The notes: a model not told the origin generated them from the sequence alone. DNA of 64,000 bases from Larkinella sp965227735 (GCF_965227735.1 NZ_OZ245776.1:1-64000), one strand, 5' to 3'; shown: positions 43,401 through 51,910, counted from the stretch's first letter. Translations and numbers: made by a program.

Positions 43401-44019
43401 TAAACAACAGTTTAAGCGGGGCGGCTTCAGCCGTTGGTCCTTGCCGGTTAAATTGCTGCAAGATTTTCTCCCGGCTGCGAATCAGTCCAAAGTTATCTCG
43501 CGGCAGTTCATTGACACCGCCAGGCGTTAGTTTTGGCAAAACCATCTCCCATGGCAGGTTCTGGATCTGTTCGTCTTCTGTCGAAATAACCAACAGCAAA
43601 TCGCTGATTTTGTGCGATTGCAATAGCGAAAGGAAGTCGCAGCAAACGGTGCCGATATCGCCCGAGAAAAAGGTATTGTAAAGTTCATCCGCCAGCACCG
43701 TTTCCCAATTTTCGGGCGAATGCGTGTCAAAAGCACTTCGGTAGCGGTTTCCATCTCCCCCACGTCTGTAGTTCTGAAATTCGTCAACTCGTCCAAATAA
43801 GCTTTCGGAGATGACTACGTTCAGTGTTTCCCGAAACAGATGGATTGTTAAGTCATCTTCGGATTTTACCGATAACATGGCTTCGTAGCCCGAAGCTCCT
43901 TTTTCGATACGGAGGAACAGAATGCTGTGCGGGAAGTCCCGCTCGATGACGTAAATCTTGTCGCCAATATGGACATTACCACCCGCCGTAATGCTGCCAT
44001 AAACGATATTTTTCTGCAT
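40480..44019 (-). CDS. CHAT protease-NTPase-TPR protein (prokaryotic NLR-like)
   Basis: 1179 residues, no signal peptide. Order: short N-terminal GSITAGGNVHIGDKIYV motif, CHAT caspase-like protease domain (about 60-430) with catalytic His277 in ISGHGSY and Cys324 in LSACETAVGG; STAND-type NTPase with Walker A GLGGLGKTT (Lys484) and Walker B TILIFDNFED; a winged-helix region ending VHALTRVWLKG; then TPR repeats of 40 residues (LNNIGQ-type) to about 1110. This resembles animal and fungal NLRs and bacterial NLR-like defence proteins: repeats sense a trigger, the NTPase oligomerises, the protease acts. Base composition changes abruptly near 42525, just after Walker A. Isolated gene. Target protein unknown. 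Confidence 0.88.
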   Translation of the reverse strand: MQKNIVYGSITAGGNVHIGDKIYVIERDFPHSILFLRIEKGASGYEAMLSVKSEDDLTIHLFRETLNVVISESLFGRVDEFQNYRRGGDGNRYRSAFDTHSPENWETVLADELYNTFFSGDIGTVCCDFLSLLQSHKISDLLLVISTEDEQIQNLPWEMVLPKLTPGGVNELPRDNFGLIRSREKILQQFNRQGPTAEAAPLKLLFIPALPENLPGKSQLLEIEEEQRKIIEAVRSLEATGDQQPKLVMEILDCANLEEIKEALAARSHDIVHISGHGSYVDAVKEGVLYLEDEDGNERQTTGRELGKALNGFSSIKLLVLSACETAVGGSEGSTAEQMAAVGLPAILAMRFSVTDIGARLFTEILYKKLAYGDTLTKAMHDARLALWEHVQERRKNAPTVFTPAEWFTPVLYQNQAIGVLVKKGQYYTETLNRFYPKPAFIRGSHTRLIGEGFIGRKRLLIQLRQSFKQGKAVCLHGLGGLGKTTTAEAFAEHYRRKNGHDILIFRGKGEIQESVILEWLFEKWKESKQPGDFLSNQFKKQLDDPKKDSGQKLQSLIDNYLQGHPTILIFDNFEDIQTDEKDLQQQTIVSESLRIFFYLLLKKAPSSCHILFTTRYRILGFDTELIYIPIDKMSYAEEYRYLNSSETLRQLSEKERDIVHLRIDGHPRGLQILEGLVNKDQNFDLANFDIQVRKVETDIFQNLLLDRILNQLTEVEQAVFSVISVFFSRSSVVALGAVMKKDVVELLPVLASLRDWSLCFWDENERQFEVHALTRVWLKGQEQMTQEHFYELSEGIGDFFQKQPTSEDKLLAKDYFAHATAWDKYANTVFDLVYDLRLAGLYPVAKDLLNEILKKRINPSIKAHAWNILGIIDNNIGDYNQSLESLQLGLQLNSQNEDKNGIGSSLNNIGQHYLEQGENGKALEYMERSLVIRQETNNKYGEGVTLNNIGQAYLRMEQCVIALKYFKNSLFIRRQIGDRVGEGNTLNNIGFCLEKAGKYNRALKYLEDSRQIRSDVGDKIGEGDSLKNIGQVYFSLKLYELAIDYSNRSLEIYGKIGAKTREISALDDIGRSYFALGNYEVPIKCLNSIRTIQREIRDKGGEGNTLFRLGEFYFHNFQNLRVATTFFYMAYQILSEISSSYTNQPENWLTKIKNMVGEEEYDKFIQLIQKKLDEYAQK

Positions 44020-44117
44020 GGGATAGGAAGAGAACCGGTCAAAACCGAAGATACCGAATTATCGACAAGCAGATGATCCAATAGGATGATTTTACACAAA
44101 TCGAATCCCCTTGAAAC

Positions 44118-44162
44118 CCAAAATCCCCCAAACCAGAATTTGTCCTTCCAGCTTGGGGGATT
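44118..44162 (-). terminator. Likely terminator downstream of the T9SS repeat-protein gene
   Basis: AATCCCCCAA (44122-44131) and TTGGGGGATT (44153-44162) form a 10-bp stem, 21-nt loop, followed on the minus strand by TTGGGTTT. It separates this gene from the CHAT gene. Confidence 0.55.
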
Positions 44163-44180
44163 GATCCTTAAAAAGCAATG

Positions 44181-47100
44181 CTACCGTTTCTGTATTTTCA
44201 GCGTAACCTGGCTTCCGCCCTGTTGTACCCGAAGAAACAGCAGGCCCGCCGGTTGTTGTCCAACGGATAGCGACTGGCGCTCAACGGCTTTCGCCTGATC
44301 AATCCGGCGGTGGCTCACCAGCCGACCATTCACATCCGTCAATTGCAGGTCAACCGCCTGGCCCCCGGCACCCTGGATTTCTACCGCCACCTGATCTCCA
44401 ATAACCGGGTTGCCCAGAACCGTGACCTGAAGTTCCGGTTTCTGTTCGGCCGACAAGCGGGCCGGGGCACACTGGAACGCTTTGGGTGAACCTTTCAGTA
44501 CAAAGTTCGACCCCAACACCCGCGCCAGCACCAGCATCCCGTTGGTAACACTGCCCGGTGGCGTAAACTGATAGGCATGTGCGCCGTTGCCTTTGCCCGC
44601 GTCCTTCAGATCCTGGCGGGAAATATTGGCTAACGTGCTGCCCAACACCGTGATGGTGCCCGGACTGGGTTCGAGGTAAAACTCGACCGTCAGCGGGGTG
44701 TTGGGTTTGTTGCGGTCCCAGACCCAGCCCCGGATGCCTCCGCAATCCAGCTTGTCCAGATAGCCTTCGAAGCTGCCCGTCACCGTCGTGGTCGACGCTG
44801 GCTGAACCGTCAACGGGAAACTCACCGAGTTGGTCAGGTGGCCATCCGTGGCCGAGTAAGCCAGCACAAAGGTGCCCGCTTCGGAGGGCATCCCGCTGAT
44901 GACCCTCGTGGTGGGGTCGATCGACAAGCCTTCCGGCAGTCCGCTCAGAGCATACGTCAGCGCGTCACCATCCGGATCGGTGAAGGCTACCAGCGTTCCC
45001 GAGAAAGGAACACCGACCTGAGCCACCACGGGCGTAATCAAAACCGTTGGCGTGGGCGGCTGCGGAGACCGGTTGCCCCCCGGCCCGGCGTTGCCCTGGC
45101 AGATCAGGGCTTTCGGCGAATCTTTCAGCACAAAGCTGTTGCCCGTCACCTGCGCCGAGAGATTGTGGGGCAAACCGTCCTTGAGATTTTCGGGAATTGG
45201 CCAGATAAAGGCGTGTTTTCCGTTCCCCTTCCCGGCATTTAACAAGTCCTGCCGAAACTGGTCGGCCATCAGGGTGGCAATCACGTTGGTGCCGTCGAGA
45301 ATATCGATGGAAACGGCGGTATTGGGTTTGTTGCGATCCCAGGCCCAACCCCGGAACGTGGCGCAATCGGCTCCGTAGATGAACCCATCGAACGAACCGG
45401 TGACGGTTGGCGCGTTGACCACCACGGTTACGCTGGCGGGATCGCTGATACAGGCCTTGTCAGTACAAACGGCCTGATAGACAAAGGCTCCGGGCGTGCT
45501 GGTGACCACGGTGATGGCTCCGGTTCCCGAGGAACCGCCCGGCCCGGTCCAGTTGAGCGTCCCCGAACAATTGCTGGCCGTTAAATTGACCGCCGGAACC
45601 CCCTGCGTGACGGTGGTGCTAGTGAGGTTGGGAAGGGACGGGATCGCAGCAACGAGCAGTCCACTCATGGCCGAGGCTGACTGTTCATTCGCAATGATCG
45701 TCAGGGTGAAACTTTGGGTACCCGAGCCACTGGCTACCAGCGTCTGGCTGAACGGATTGCTGCTGCTGGTGCCCGTCACTGGCGCGCTGCCGTTGGTGAG
45801 CGTGTAGGCATAACTGCCCGATACATTCCCGACGGTGGCGGTGAAGGTGACCGGACTCCCTGCACAAACGGTGGCTGAACTGGCCGTAAAATCCGTCAGG
45901 CTGGGAACGGCAGCGGCTCCCTGATAAACCAGTTTGACATCGTTGGCGGTATAGACGACTGTCCAGCCTGACGGAACGGTGACGGAACTGAACGTTCCAT
46001 TGAGCCCCCATGGTGCCTTTAAGAGGGTCACTTCATCACCATTGGTCGGGGTATAGCCAATCGACACGGTTAACGTACCGCTGATGGTGGCGGTGTAGTT
46101 CACGGAAATCTGGTCGTAGTCGACACCCGCCTTGCCGGTTCCTTTCACATCGATTTCCAGGGTGCTGTTGCCAAAATCCCGGCTTCCGTTGAAACTGATC
46201 CAGCCGGGCGAATACCCCGGCGACAGCGTGCCGCCCGCGTGGAGAAAATTCGCCCCATCGATGGAACCGGTTCCTTTGAAAACGCCACCGGTTTTATTGG
46301 TGAAGGTGCTGCCAAATGCTTCATTGAAATGCGCCAGTAGTTTGTTGTCCGCTGGTGTTAATGCGCCAATGGTAACGGTTCCTGCATTCGCGAAGTCCTC
46401 TTTTTCGATATCCAAACCGCCCAGAAAAAAATGGTCGATGTTGATTTGTCCCCCCGCTTGGTTGGCAAAACCCGCCCGGTTGATGATGCCATACTGCATC
46501 ACAACGTTCTGGGTTCCGATGGTGAGGGTTCCGGCATTGGTAAAGGAAGCGGGGGCCGTCAGGGTGATGTTGTGAAGCCCGACGTATGAGGAGCGATCGA
46601 TTTTGAGGTTTCCTCCCGCGTTGTTGGAAAAAGTGGCCTGGTTCTCCAGCCCTGTCGAACCCACACCGGCTACCCCGCCGAGGGTGATGGCGGCTGCATT
46701 GGTGAACGTTCCCAAACGGTTGTAAAGGCCAATTTCGCTGGAACGGTCAATCCGGACATGGCCGCCCGTTCCGGTATTTGTAAAGGAATTCTCATTTACA
46801 ATACCATACTTTCCTGTCATTTCAGATTCAGATGCTCCGATGGTGATGGCGGCCTCATTGGTAACCGTACCTTTACCCTGATCATTCGAAATTTTCGTAT
46901 TGAGAATACCGGCTTCAGTGAAGCGATCGATGCTGATTGATCCTCCGGAATTGTTGAGGGGACCAACGTTGTAAATCCCGTACTCGCCGACACCCGCTAC
47001 GCCACCGATGGTAAGGATGGCCGAATTGGTGAACGACCCCGAATGGCCGATGTTCGAAGCGTTGTAAACTCCATTTTTGGTCGAGCGGTCAACCCGGATA

Positions 47101-49313
47101 TGGCCGCCTGCATTCGAAAATACGCCGTAATTATAAATCCCGTACTGCCCGATAGTTCCTGATCCGCCGATGGTGAGAGTCGCCGAATTGGTAAAACTTC
47201 CTTCGGCAATGTACACTCCGGCAGTAGTGGAACGGTCGATGTGGATGTTTCCCCCGGCGTTATTCTTGAAAATACCGGCTTCCTGAACGCGAATGCCCAC
47301 ATATCCCACACCGGCAATGCCACCGATGGTGATGGCGGCTGCATTGGTAATCGTGCCGGCGATGAGATTAATCCCGTAGTTATCGGAACGATCAACAGCA
47401 ATCGCTCCGCCCGAATTGTTGTTAAAAGTCCCCCGGTTTTCAATCCCCGAGCGTCCCACTGTAGCGATAGACCCGATGTTGATGGTCGCCGAATTGGTAA
47501 AGCTTCCACTGATCGACTCAAGTTCGTCGGCATGGTTCACCAGCGCCCGCAGCGAGGACCGATCGATTTGGGTGGTTCCACCGGTGTTGTTGAAGGTCGC
47601 GCTGTTCCAGATACCGTGATACCCCACCGTGGCATTCGCCCCGATGGTGAGGTCGGCCGCATTGGTGAAGGTGCCGCTGGCGTGATAAATGCCGGTGTCG
47701 GTCGAGCGGTCAATCCGGATATGACCACCCGCATTGTTGTTGAAAGTAGCCTTGTTCCAAACGCCATAAGCCCCCACGTTGGTGTTTGCGCCAATGGTGA
47801 TGGCAGCCGAATTGGTGAAGGTCGCATGGATCGACTGGGCGACGTCCCCATTGTTCATCACCGCCCATTCGGAGGTGCGATCGATGTGGATGCTCCCGCC
47901 GGTTGTGTTATTGAACGTCGCATCGTTCCTGATTCCCTGAAGCCCGACGCTGGCCTGCGCCCCCATGGTGATGTTGGCCGCATTGGTGAAGGTGTTGGCC
48001 GTGTGAAACAGCGCAGTGGTGCCGTACCGATCAATGCTGATGTGGCCGCTTCCCTGATTGATAAAAGCCGCCCGGCTGATCAGGCCATACGTTCCCACAA
48101 TCTCCGAGGCACCGATGGTGACGGTTCCGGAATTGGTAAAGGTGCTGGCGGCATGATGAAGTCCGACGTAGGAGGAACGATCGATGTGGAGGTCGGCCCC
48201 CGCATTGTTGATAAAAGTCGCCTGGTTTTCCACTCCCGTAGCTCCGACACCGGCGTTCGCGCCGATGGTGATTGACGCCGAATTGGTGAACGACCCCGAC
48301 GCGTTGAGAAGCCCGATTTCGCCGACGCGGTCGATCCGGATCTGGCCGCCCGTGTGGTTGAACGTTCCCCAACTCGACAAGCCATAATTTCCCGCTGGTT
48401 CTGTAGCCCCGATGGTGATGGCTGCGGCATTGGTAAAGGTGCCGTCCGCGTGGTAAAGCCCCGTTCCGCTGGTGCGATCGATGGTGATGGCGCCCCCCGC
48501 GTTGTTGTTGAAGGTGCCCCGGGTTTCAATGCCCGCGCTGCCGGCCGTCGTCGAGGTTCCGGCCGAAACGGTCGTGGCATTGGTGATGGTGATGGTGGCG
48601 GAATTGGTAAAGGTAGCATCGATCGATTTCGCAGCTTCGGCATAGTTCACCAGCCCCCGAAACGTCGCCCGATCGATGCGGATGGTTCCTGCGGTGTTGT
48701 TGAAGGTGGCATTGTTCCAGATGCCGTGCAGCCCAATATCGGCCAGCACGCCGATAGCAATGTTTGCTTCGTTCGTAAAGGTGCCGCTGGCCTGAAAAAT
48801 TCCGGTATCTGTCGAGCGATCCAGGTGGATTTCTCCACCGACTTTGTTGGTAAAACTTCCCTGGTTGATCATCCCGTATTTTCCGACGCTGGCGACCGAA
48901 CCCAGGGTCAGGTTGCCGCTGTTGTCGATGGTGCCGAGATTATTTAAACCCGCCGTGAATTCAGACGGGGTGCTGTAGGTGGCGAACCCGTTGATGGTCA
49001 GGCTTCCGGTCGCGTTGATGGTCAGCAAGCCCCCGGCCTGGATGAGCACCGATTGGGCCACGGCCGCCGTTCCACCGGCAACAATGGGGTCATTCGTAAC
49101 GTCGGGAATGATGACGTCGTCGGTGGCATCCGGTACCCCCGCCGACCAGTTGCCCGGTTTGTCCCAGGCGCTATCCACATCACCCGTCCAGGTGGTCTGC
49201 GCAAACGCGCTGCTGGTTACCCAAGCAAACAGCGGAAGTAGCAGCCAAAACCGCCGGGTGGCAGTTCTACACCCGGCATTATTCATTGTAGGGTTCAGTA
49301 GTGATTCTCTCAT
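44181..49313 (-). CDS. Large T9SS-exported repeat protein (putative adhesin)
   Basis: 1710 residues. Signal peptide ends in WVTSSAFAQ, and the mature N-terminus (TTWTGDVDSAWDKPGNWSAG) is typical of Bacteroidota surface proteins. Residues about 160-980 are about 16 repeats of roughly 44-60 residues with the pattern FTN-AxITIGxxAxVGxxGIxNxAxFNNxxGGxIxIDRSTxxGL, predicted to build a beta-helix. Then a beta-sandwich region, two copies of a module with RGWxWDRNKPNT separated by a dystroglycan-type cadherin domain, and a C-terminal T9SS type A sorting domain (VDLQLTDVNGRLVSHRRI, GLLFLRVQ, ending IQKR). ATG at 49313 preferred for its A-rich upstream; 49286 is an alternative, and a longer frame runs into a repeat. 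Confidence 0.88.
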   Translation of the reverse strand: MRESLLNPTMNNAGCRTATRRFWLLLPLFAWVTSSAFAQTTWTGDVDSAWDKPGNWSAGVPDATDDVIIPDVTNDPIVAGGTAAVAQSVLIQAGGLLTINATGSLTINGFATYSTPSEFTAGLNNLGTIDNSGNLTLGSVASVGKYGMINQGSFTNKVGGEIHLDRSTDTGIFQASGTFTNEANIAIGVLADIGLHGIWNNATFNNTAGTIRIDRATFRGLVNYAEAAKSIDATFTNSATITITNATTVSAGTSTTAGSAGIETRGTFNNNAGGAITIDRTSGTGLYHADGTFTNAAAITIGATEPAGNYGLSSWGTFNHTGGQIRIDRVGEIGLLNASGSFTNSASITIGANAGVGATGVENQATFINNAGADLHIDRSSYVGLHHAASTFTNSGTVTIGASEIVGTYGLISRAAFINQGSGHISIDRYGTTALFHTANTFTNAANITMGAQASVGLQGIRNDATFNNTTGGSIHIDRTSEWAVMNNGDVAQSIHATFTNSAAITIGANTNVGAYGVWNKATFNNNAGGHIRIDRSTDTGIYHASGTFTNAADLTIGANATVGYHGIWNSATFNNTGGTTQIDRSSLRALVNHADELESISGSFTNSATINIGSIATVGRSGIENRGTFNNNSGGAIAVDRSDNYGINLIAGTITNAAAITIGGIAGVGYVGIRVQEAGIFKNNAGGNIHIDRSTTAGVYIAEGSFTNSATLTIGGSGTIGQYGIYNYGVFSNAGGHIRVDRSTKNGVYNASNIGHSGSFTNSAILTIGGVAGVGEYGIYNVGPLNNSGGSISIDRFTEAGILNTKISNDQGKGTVTNEAAITIGASESEMTGKYGIVNENSFTNTGTGGHVRIDRSSEIGLYNRLGTFTNAAAITLGGVAGVGSTGLENQATFSNNAGGNLKIDRSSYVGLHNITLTAPASFTNAGTLTIGTQNVVMQYGIINRAGFANQAGGQINIDHFFLGGLDIEKEDFANAGTVTIGALTPADNKLLAHFNEAFGSTFTNKTGGVFKGTGSIDGANFLHAGGTLSPGYSPGWISFNGSRDFGNSTLEIDVKGTGKAGVDYDQISVNYTATISGTLTVSIGYTPTNGDEVTLLKAPWGLNGTFSSVTVPSGWTVVYTANDVKLVYQGAAAVPSLTDFTASSATVCAGSPVTFTATVGNVSGSYAYTLTNGSAPVTGTSSSNPFSQTLVASGSGTQSFTLTIIANEQSASAMSGLLVAAIPSLPNLTSTTVTQGVPAVNLTASNCSGTLNWTGPGGSSGTGAITVVTSTPGAFVYQAVCTDKACISDPASVTVVVNAPTVTGSFDGFIYGADCATFRGWAWDRNKPNTAVSIDILDGTNVIATLMADQFRQDLLNAGKGNGKHAFIWPIPENLKDGLPHNLSAQVTGNSFVLKDSPKALICQGNAGPGGNRSPQPPTPTVLITPVVAQVGVPFSGTLVAFTDPDGDALTYALSGLPEGLSIDPTTRVISGMPSEAGTFVLAYSATDGHLTNSVSFPLTVQPASTTTVTGSFEGYLDKLDCGGIRGWVWDRNKPNTPLTVEFYLEPSPGTITVLGSTLANISRQDLKDAGKGNGAHAYQFTPPGSVTNGMLVLARVLGSNFVLKGSPKAFQCAPARLSAEQKPELQVTVLGNPVIGDQVAVEIQGAGGQAVDLQLTDVNGRLVSHRRIDQAKAVERQSLSVGQQPAGLLFLRVQQGGSQVTLKIQKR
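46390..48880 (-). repeat. In-gene repeat array (about 16 units) of the T9SS repeat protein
   Basis: The IDRS motif or a variant recurs 16 times (for example IHLDRSTDTG, IRIDRATFRG, LHIDRSSYVG, IRVDRSTKNG). Two unit lengths are mixed, some with an extra insert before FTN. Boundaries are approximate. Confidence 0.8.
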
Positions 49314-49335
49314 AGAATTTTCTATTTCATTGGTG

Positions 49336-49422
49336 GACGACGATTGACGAATGACCATCGACGATTGCCAATGGTCGGCGGTCAATCGTCATCCGTCAAT
49401 CGTCGTTCGCCAATCGTCATTC
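49336..49422. repeat. TGACGATGG-family palindromic repeat, copy 1
   Basis: Made of short words such as GACGATTGACGA, CCATCGACGATTG and CCGTCAATCG on both strands, giving imperfect hairpins. It overlaps the stop codon of the gene at 49417. Related copies at 51911-52033 and 54323-54420. Confidence 0.75.
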
Positions 49423-49686
49423 AGCAGTATACAGCATGACGTCTTCTACCCGGAATTTAACCAGTTCGATGACCTGTGCCTGGGTTCTCATCAACGGCGG
49501 AATGGCGCGAAGTGCGCTTTCTTTGTTCTCAAAATCGTAGATAAACCACATTTTATGAACGCCGTCTTTACAGCCCCAATGCGCGTGGGAGATGATGTGC
49601 GAGCCGGAGGTCAGGAAAACGTTAATCACTTTTTTACATTCCGACACCGTCTCCGAGTGCGGGATTTCAACGAGATAGGTTGGCAT
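49417..49686 (-). CDS. Small conserved-type protein of unknown function
   Basis: 89 residues: MPTYLVEIPHSETVSECKKV, then a histidine-rich SGSHIISHAHWGC, and IYDFENKESALRAIPP. The alternating strand-helix-strand pattern suggests a ferredoxin-like fold. Family not recognised. The ATG at 49686 begins right before the conserved-looking PTYLVE strand. It is the last gene of a four-gene operon with redox proteins (29 bp after the flavoprotein), and its stop lies inside a palindromic repeat. Confidence 0.65.
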   Translation of the reverse strand: MPTYLVEIPHSETVSECKKVINVFLTSGSHIISHAHWGCKDGVHKMWFIYDFENKESALRAIPPLMRTQAQVIELVKFRVEDVMLYTAE

Positions 49687-49715
49687 TTTCTGGGTGTCTA
49701 GGGGTAAACAAAGAT

Positions 49716-50864
49716 TCAATTTTCAACGGAAGGGATTCCGAACCAGCGGGCTTTTCGGCTGGAGCCGAAATGGTCCTTGTCAACGACCAGCATTTCGGAG
49801 GGTTCGTGGTGAATACCGTGGGGCTTGGGCCCCGAGAAAAAATCGACATCCACCCGGCCCACCCGGCCTTCGCCAAATTCGATGTAACAGGAGCCCGCAC
49901 CCGTATAGGCGGACGCGTTATCCTTCCCACGAAACGATGCGATGATGGAAGCAGCCGCAATTTTGGCCGCCCCTTCCGCAAAAACCCCGGCTTTGGGGGT
50001 TCCAACGCTGGTGACATCGCCGATGGCGTATACGCCGGGAAACCGGGTGAGCAGATCCGTCTTCGTGACCGGGATCCACCCGTTTTCGGCCAGACCGCTT
50101 TCCAGAACGACATCCGGTGCTACGTGTTTGGGAATACCGAGGAATAAATTGTACGGCATTTCTGTGCCATCGTCCAGCATAGCGACTTTTCGCGATGCGT
50201 CGAGCGAACGGACTTTCCGCTGGGGAATGAACTGGATGTGCCGTTCTTCAAACGCCCGGAGCAAGGCTTTCGACGTATCGGGCGACGGTGGAATGGGTGA
50301 GCCAAAAGGCATAACGATGCTGATGGTGCAAGCGTCCCGCAGCCCGCGTTTGAGCAGGTAATCATGCAGCATCAAAGCCGCTTCGCTCGGAGCGGGCGGA
50401 CACTTGAACGGTGCCCCACATACGCCGACTATGGCGTGACCACGGGTAAACTGTGGAATGACGTTCCGTAACGTTTCGGCCCCGGCAAACGAGTAATATT
50501 CATGGCCACCTTCCGCCAGTCCCGGCGTGGCCGCCAGGTCGTAATTGGCACCCAGGGCAACCACCAGCACATCCGCATCGTAGGTGGCCTTCTGGGTCGT
50601 AACCTTTTTGGCAACCGGATCAATTGCCGTGATGGTTTCCTGCCGGAACCGAACGCCCGGTTTGACCAGGTGACGGTACGGAATCTTGACCGCATCCGCC
50701 GGTTTTCGCCCAAACATTACATCCAGTTTGGAAAAACCGAAGAAAAAGGAATCGTGTTGATCGATCAACGTCAGATCCAGCTCATTACCGAGGGTTTCCG
50801 AAAGAATGGTGCTGAGTTCCAGGCCACCAAAGCCTGCTCCGAGTACCAGTACGCGTAATTTCAT
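49716..50864 (-). CDS. NAD(P)/FAD-dependent oxidoreductase, sulfide:quinone/flavocytochrome c-like
   Basis: 382 residues, two-dinucleotide-binding-domain flavoprotein: N-terminal VLVLGAGFGGLELSTIL, second-domain strand DADVLVVALGANYDL, and the FAD-binding PGVYAIGDVTSVGTPKAG. Resembles sulfide:quinone oxidoreductase and the flavoprotein of flavocytochrome c sulfide dehydrogenase: two cysteines, Cys149 and Cys155, lie in VCGAPFKCPPAPSEAA, a spot where those families keep an active cysteine. No signal peptide. Likely oxidises sulfide or another thiol-like donor to a quinone. Operon with peroxiredoxin upstream. Confidence 0.82.
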   Translation of the reverse strand: MKLRVLVLGAGFGGLELSTILSETLGNELDLTLIDQHDSFFFGFSKLDVMFGRKPADAVKIPYRHLVKPGVRFRQETITAIDPVAKKVTTQKATYDADVLVVALGANYDLAATPGLAEGGHEYYSFAGAETLRNVIPQFTRGHAIVGVCGAPFKCPPAPSEAALMLHDYLLKRGLRDACTISIVMPFGSPIPPSPDTSKALLRAFEERHIQFIPQRKVRSLDASRKVAMLDDGTEMPYNLFLGIPKHVAPDVVLESGLAENGWIPVTKTDLLTRFPGVYAIGDVTSVGTPKAGVFAEGAAKIAAASIIASFRGKDNASAYTGAGSCYIEFGEGRVGRVDVDFFSGPKPHGIHHEPSEMLVVDKDHFGSSRKARWFGIPSVEN

Positions 50865-50914
50865 GGTACGGTTTTTAGTGGACGGTTTGATTGGAAATCG
50901 CCTTGATATGACCC

Positions 50915-51580
50915 TCAGTTTTTGCCCGGTTGAGCCACGATGCGCAGGTACGGTTTGATGGTTTTCCAGCCATTCGGGTATTTTTCTTTGGCTTCCGCAT
51001 CCGAAACGGCCGGCACAATGATCACATCGTCGCCATTCTGCCAGTTGACCGGCGTCGCCACCTTATGAGCTGCCGTCAGTTGCATGGAATCCAGCACGCG
51101 CAGGATTTCGTGGAAGTTGCGCCCGGTGGTCATCGGGTAAGTCAGGTGCAGTTTGATTTTCTTGTCGGGCCCCACGATAAAAACCGTCCGGACGGTGTGG
51201 TTGGTGGCCGCCGTCCGGCCCTCCGACGTTCCGGGTTCATCGGCCGGCAGCATGTCGTACAGCTTGGCGATGGCCAGGTCGGTGTCGCCGATCATCGGGT
51301 AGTTGACCGGATAATGTTGCGTTTCTTCGATGTCGGCTTTCCATTTCAGGTGGTTCTCGACCGGATCGACGCTGAGACCCAGGACCTTGCAGTTGCGTTG
51401 TTCAAAATCGGAAGCCAATTTGGCCATATACCCCAACTCGGTGGTGCAAACCGGGGTAAAATCTTTCGGGTGGGAAAAGAGAATGGCCCAGCCGTCGCCG
51501 ACCCAATCATGAAAATTCAGGGTTCCCTGGGTCGTTTCCGCCTGGAAATCAGGAGCGATGTCACCTAATCTGAGACTCAT
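50915..51580 (-). CDS. 1-Cys peroxiredoxin (Prx6 type)
   Basis: 221 residues from the ATG at 51580, giving the standard N-terminus MSLRLGDIAPDF. Peroxidatic Cys45 in HPKDFTPVCTTELGYM, and the Prx6-specific long C-terminal arm (ATPVNWQNGDDVIIVPAVSD). Reduces hydrogen peroxide and organic hydroperoxides. Second gene of a four-gene operon (32 bp after the Zn-ribbon gene, 50 bp before the flavoprotein), pointing to a linked sulfur/peroxide stress function. Confidence 0.95.
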   Translation of the reverse strand: MSLRLGDIAPDFQAETTQGTLNFHDWVGDGWAILFSHPKDFTPVCTTELGYMAKLASDFEQRNCKVLGLSVDPVENHLKWKADIEETQHYPVNYPMIGDTDLAIAKLYDMLPADEPGTSEGRTAATNHTVRTVFIVGPDKKIKLHLTYPMTTGRNFHEILRVLDSMQLTAAHKVATPVNWQNGDDVIIVPAVSDAEAKEKYPNGWKTIKPYLRIVAQPGKN

Positions 51581-51612
51581 GGTGTTTGTTTTTTGGAGGG
51601 TTTGAAAAATGG

Positions 51613-51810
51613 TTAGAGCAGCAGGTATCGTTTTTGGCACTGTTCGCATTCGTATTTTTTGGGCGTTATGGTGCCCAGCGATACCAGCCTGATAAACCGC
51701 CCGGCGATGGATCGTTGGGGAGAAAGCACCAGATTGCCGCCACAGTGGCTGCAGCGAATCCCCAGAATAGTCCGTTTGATGATGATTTTGTCCAGATCGA
51801 GCAATCCCAT
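51613..51810 (-). CDS. Small zinc-ribbon protein
   Basis: 65 residues, with two Cys pairs: RCSHCGGNLVLSPQ and YECEQCQKRYLL, about 34 residues apart, a typical Zn-ribbon, plus SIAGRFIRLVSLGTITPKKY between them. Start at 51810 chosen (MGLLDLDKIII); a start 13 codons upstream is possible. First gene of the redox operon with the peroxiredoxin. Role unknown. Confidence 0.65.
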   Translation of the reverse strand: MGLLDLDKIIIKRTILGIRCSHCGGNLVLSPQRSIAGRFIRLVSLGTITPKKYECEQCQKRYLLL

Positions 51811-51910
51811 AACGGAACCAAAACTGTTACCGTTTGGGCAAATGACCAACTAAAAGGGACGAATGTAGCTTGTGTGGGATGAACGAAGGGAACTTGGGGA
51901 AGGGGGGATT

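Noticed and set aside
47241..48275. 344-codon plus-strand open frame within the repeat protein gene
   Set aside because: Its periodic sequence only mirrors the repeats of the minus-strand protein.
46390..48880. CRISPR-like periodicity
   Set aside because: Units are 130-180 bp, diverged and translated in frame with conserved protein motifs; not short exact repeats with spacers.
44181..49385. Start of the repeat protein at 49385
   Set aside because: The added residues are encoded by a palindromic repeat and would bury the signal peptide; starts at 49313 or 49286 are better.
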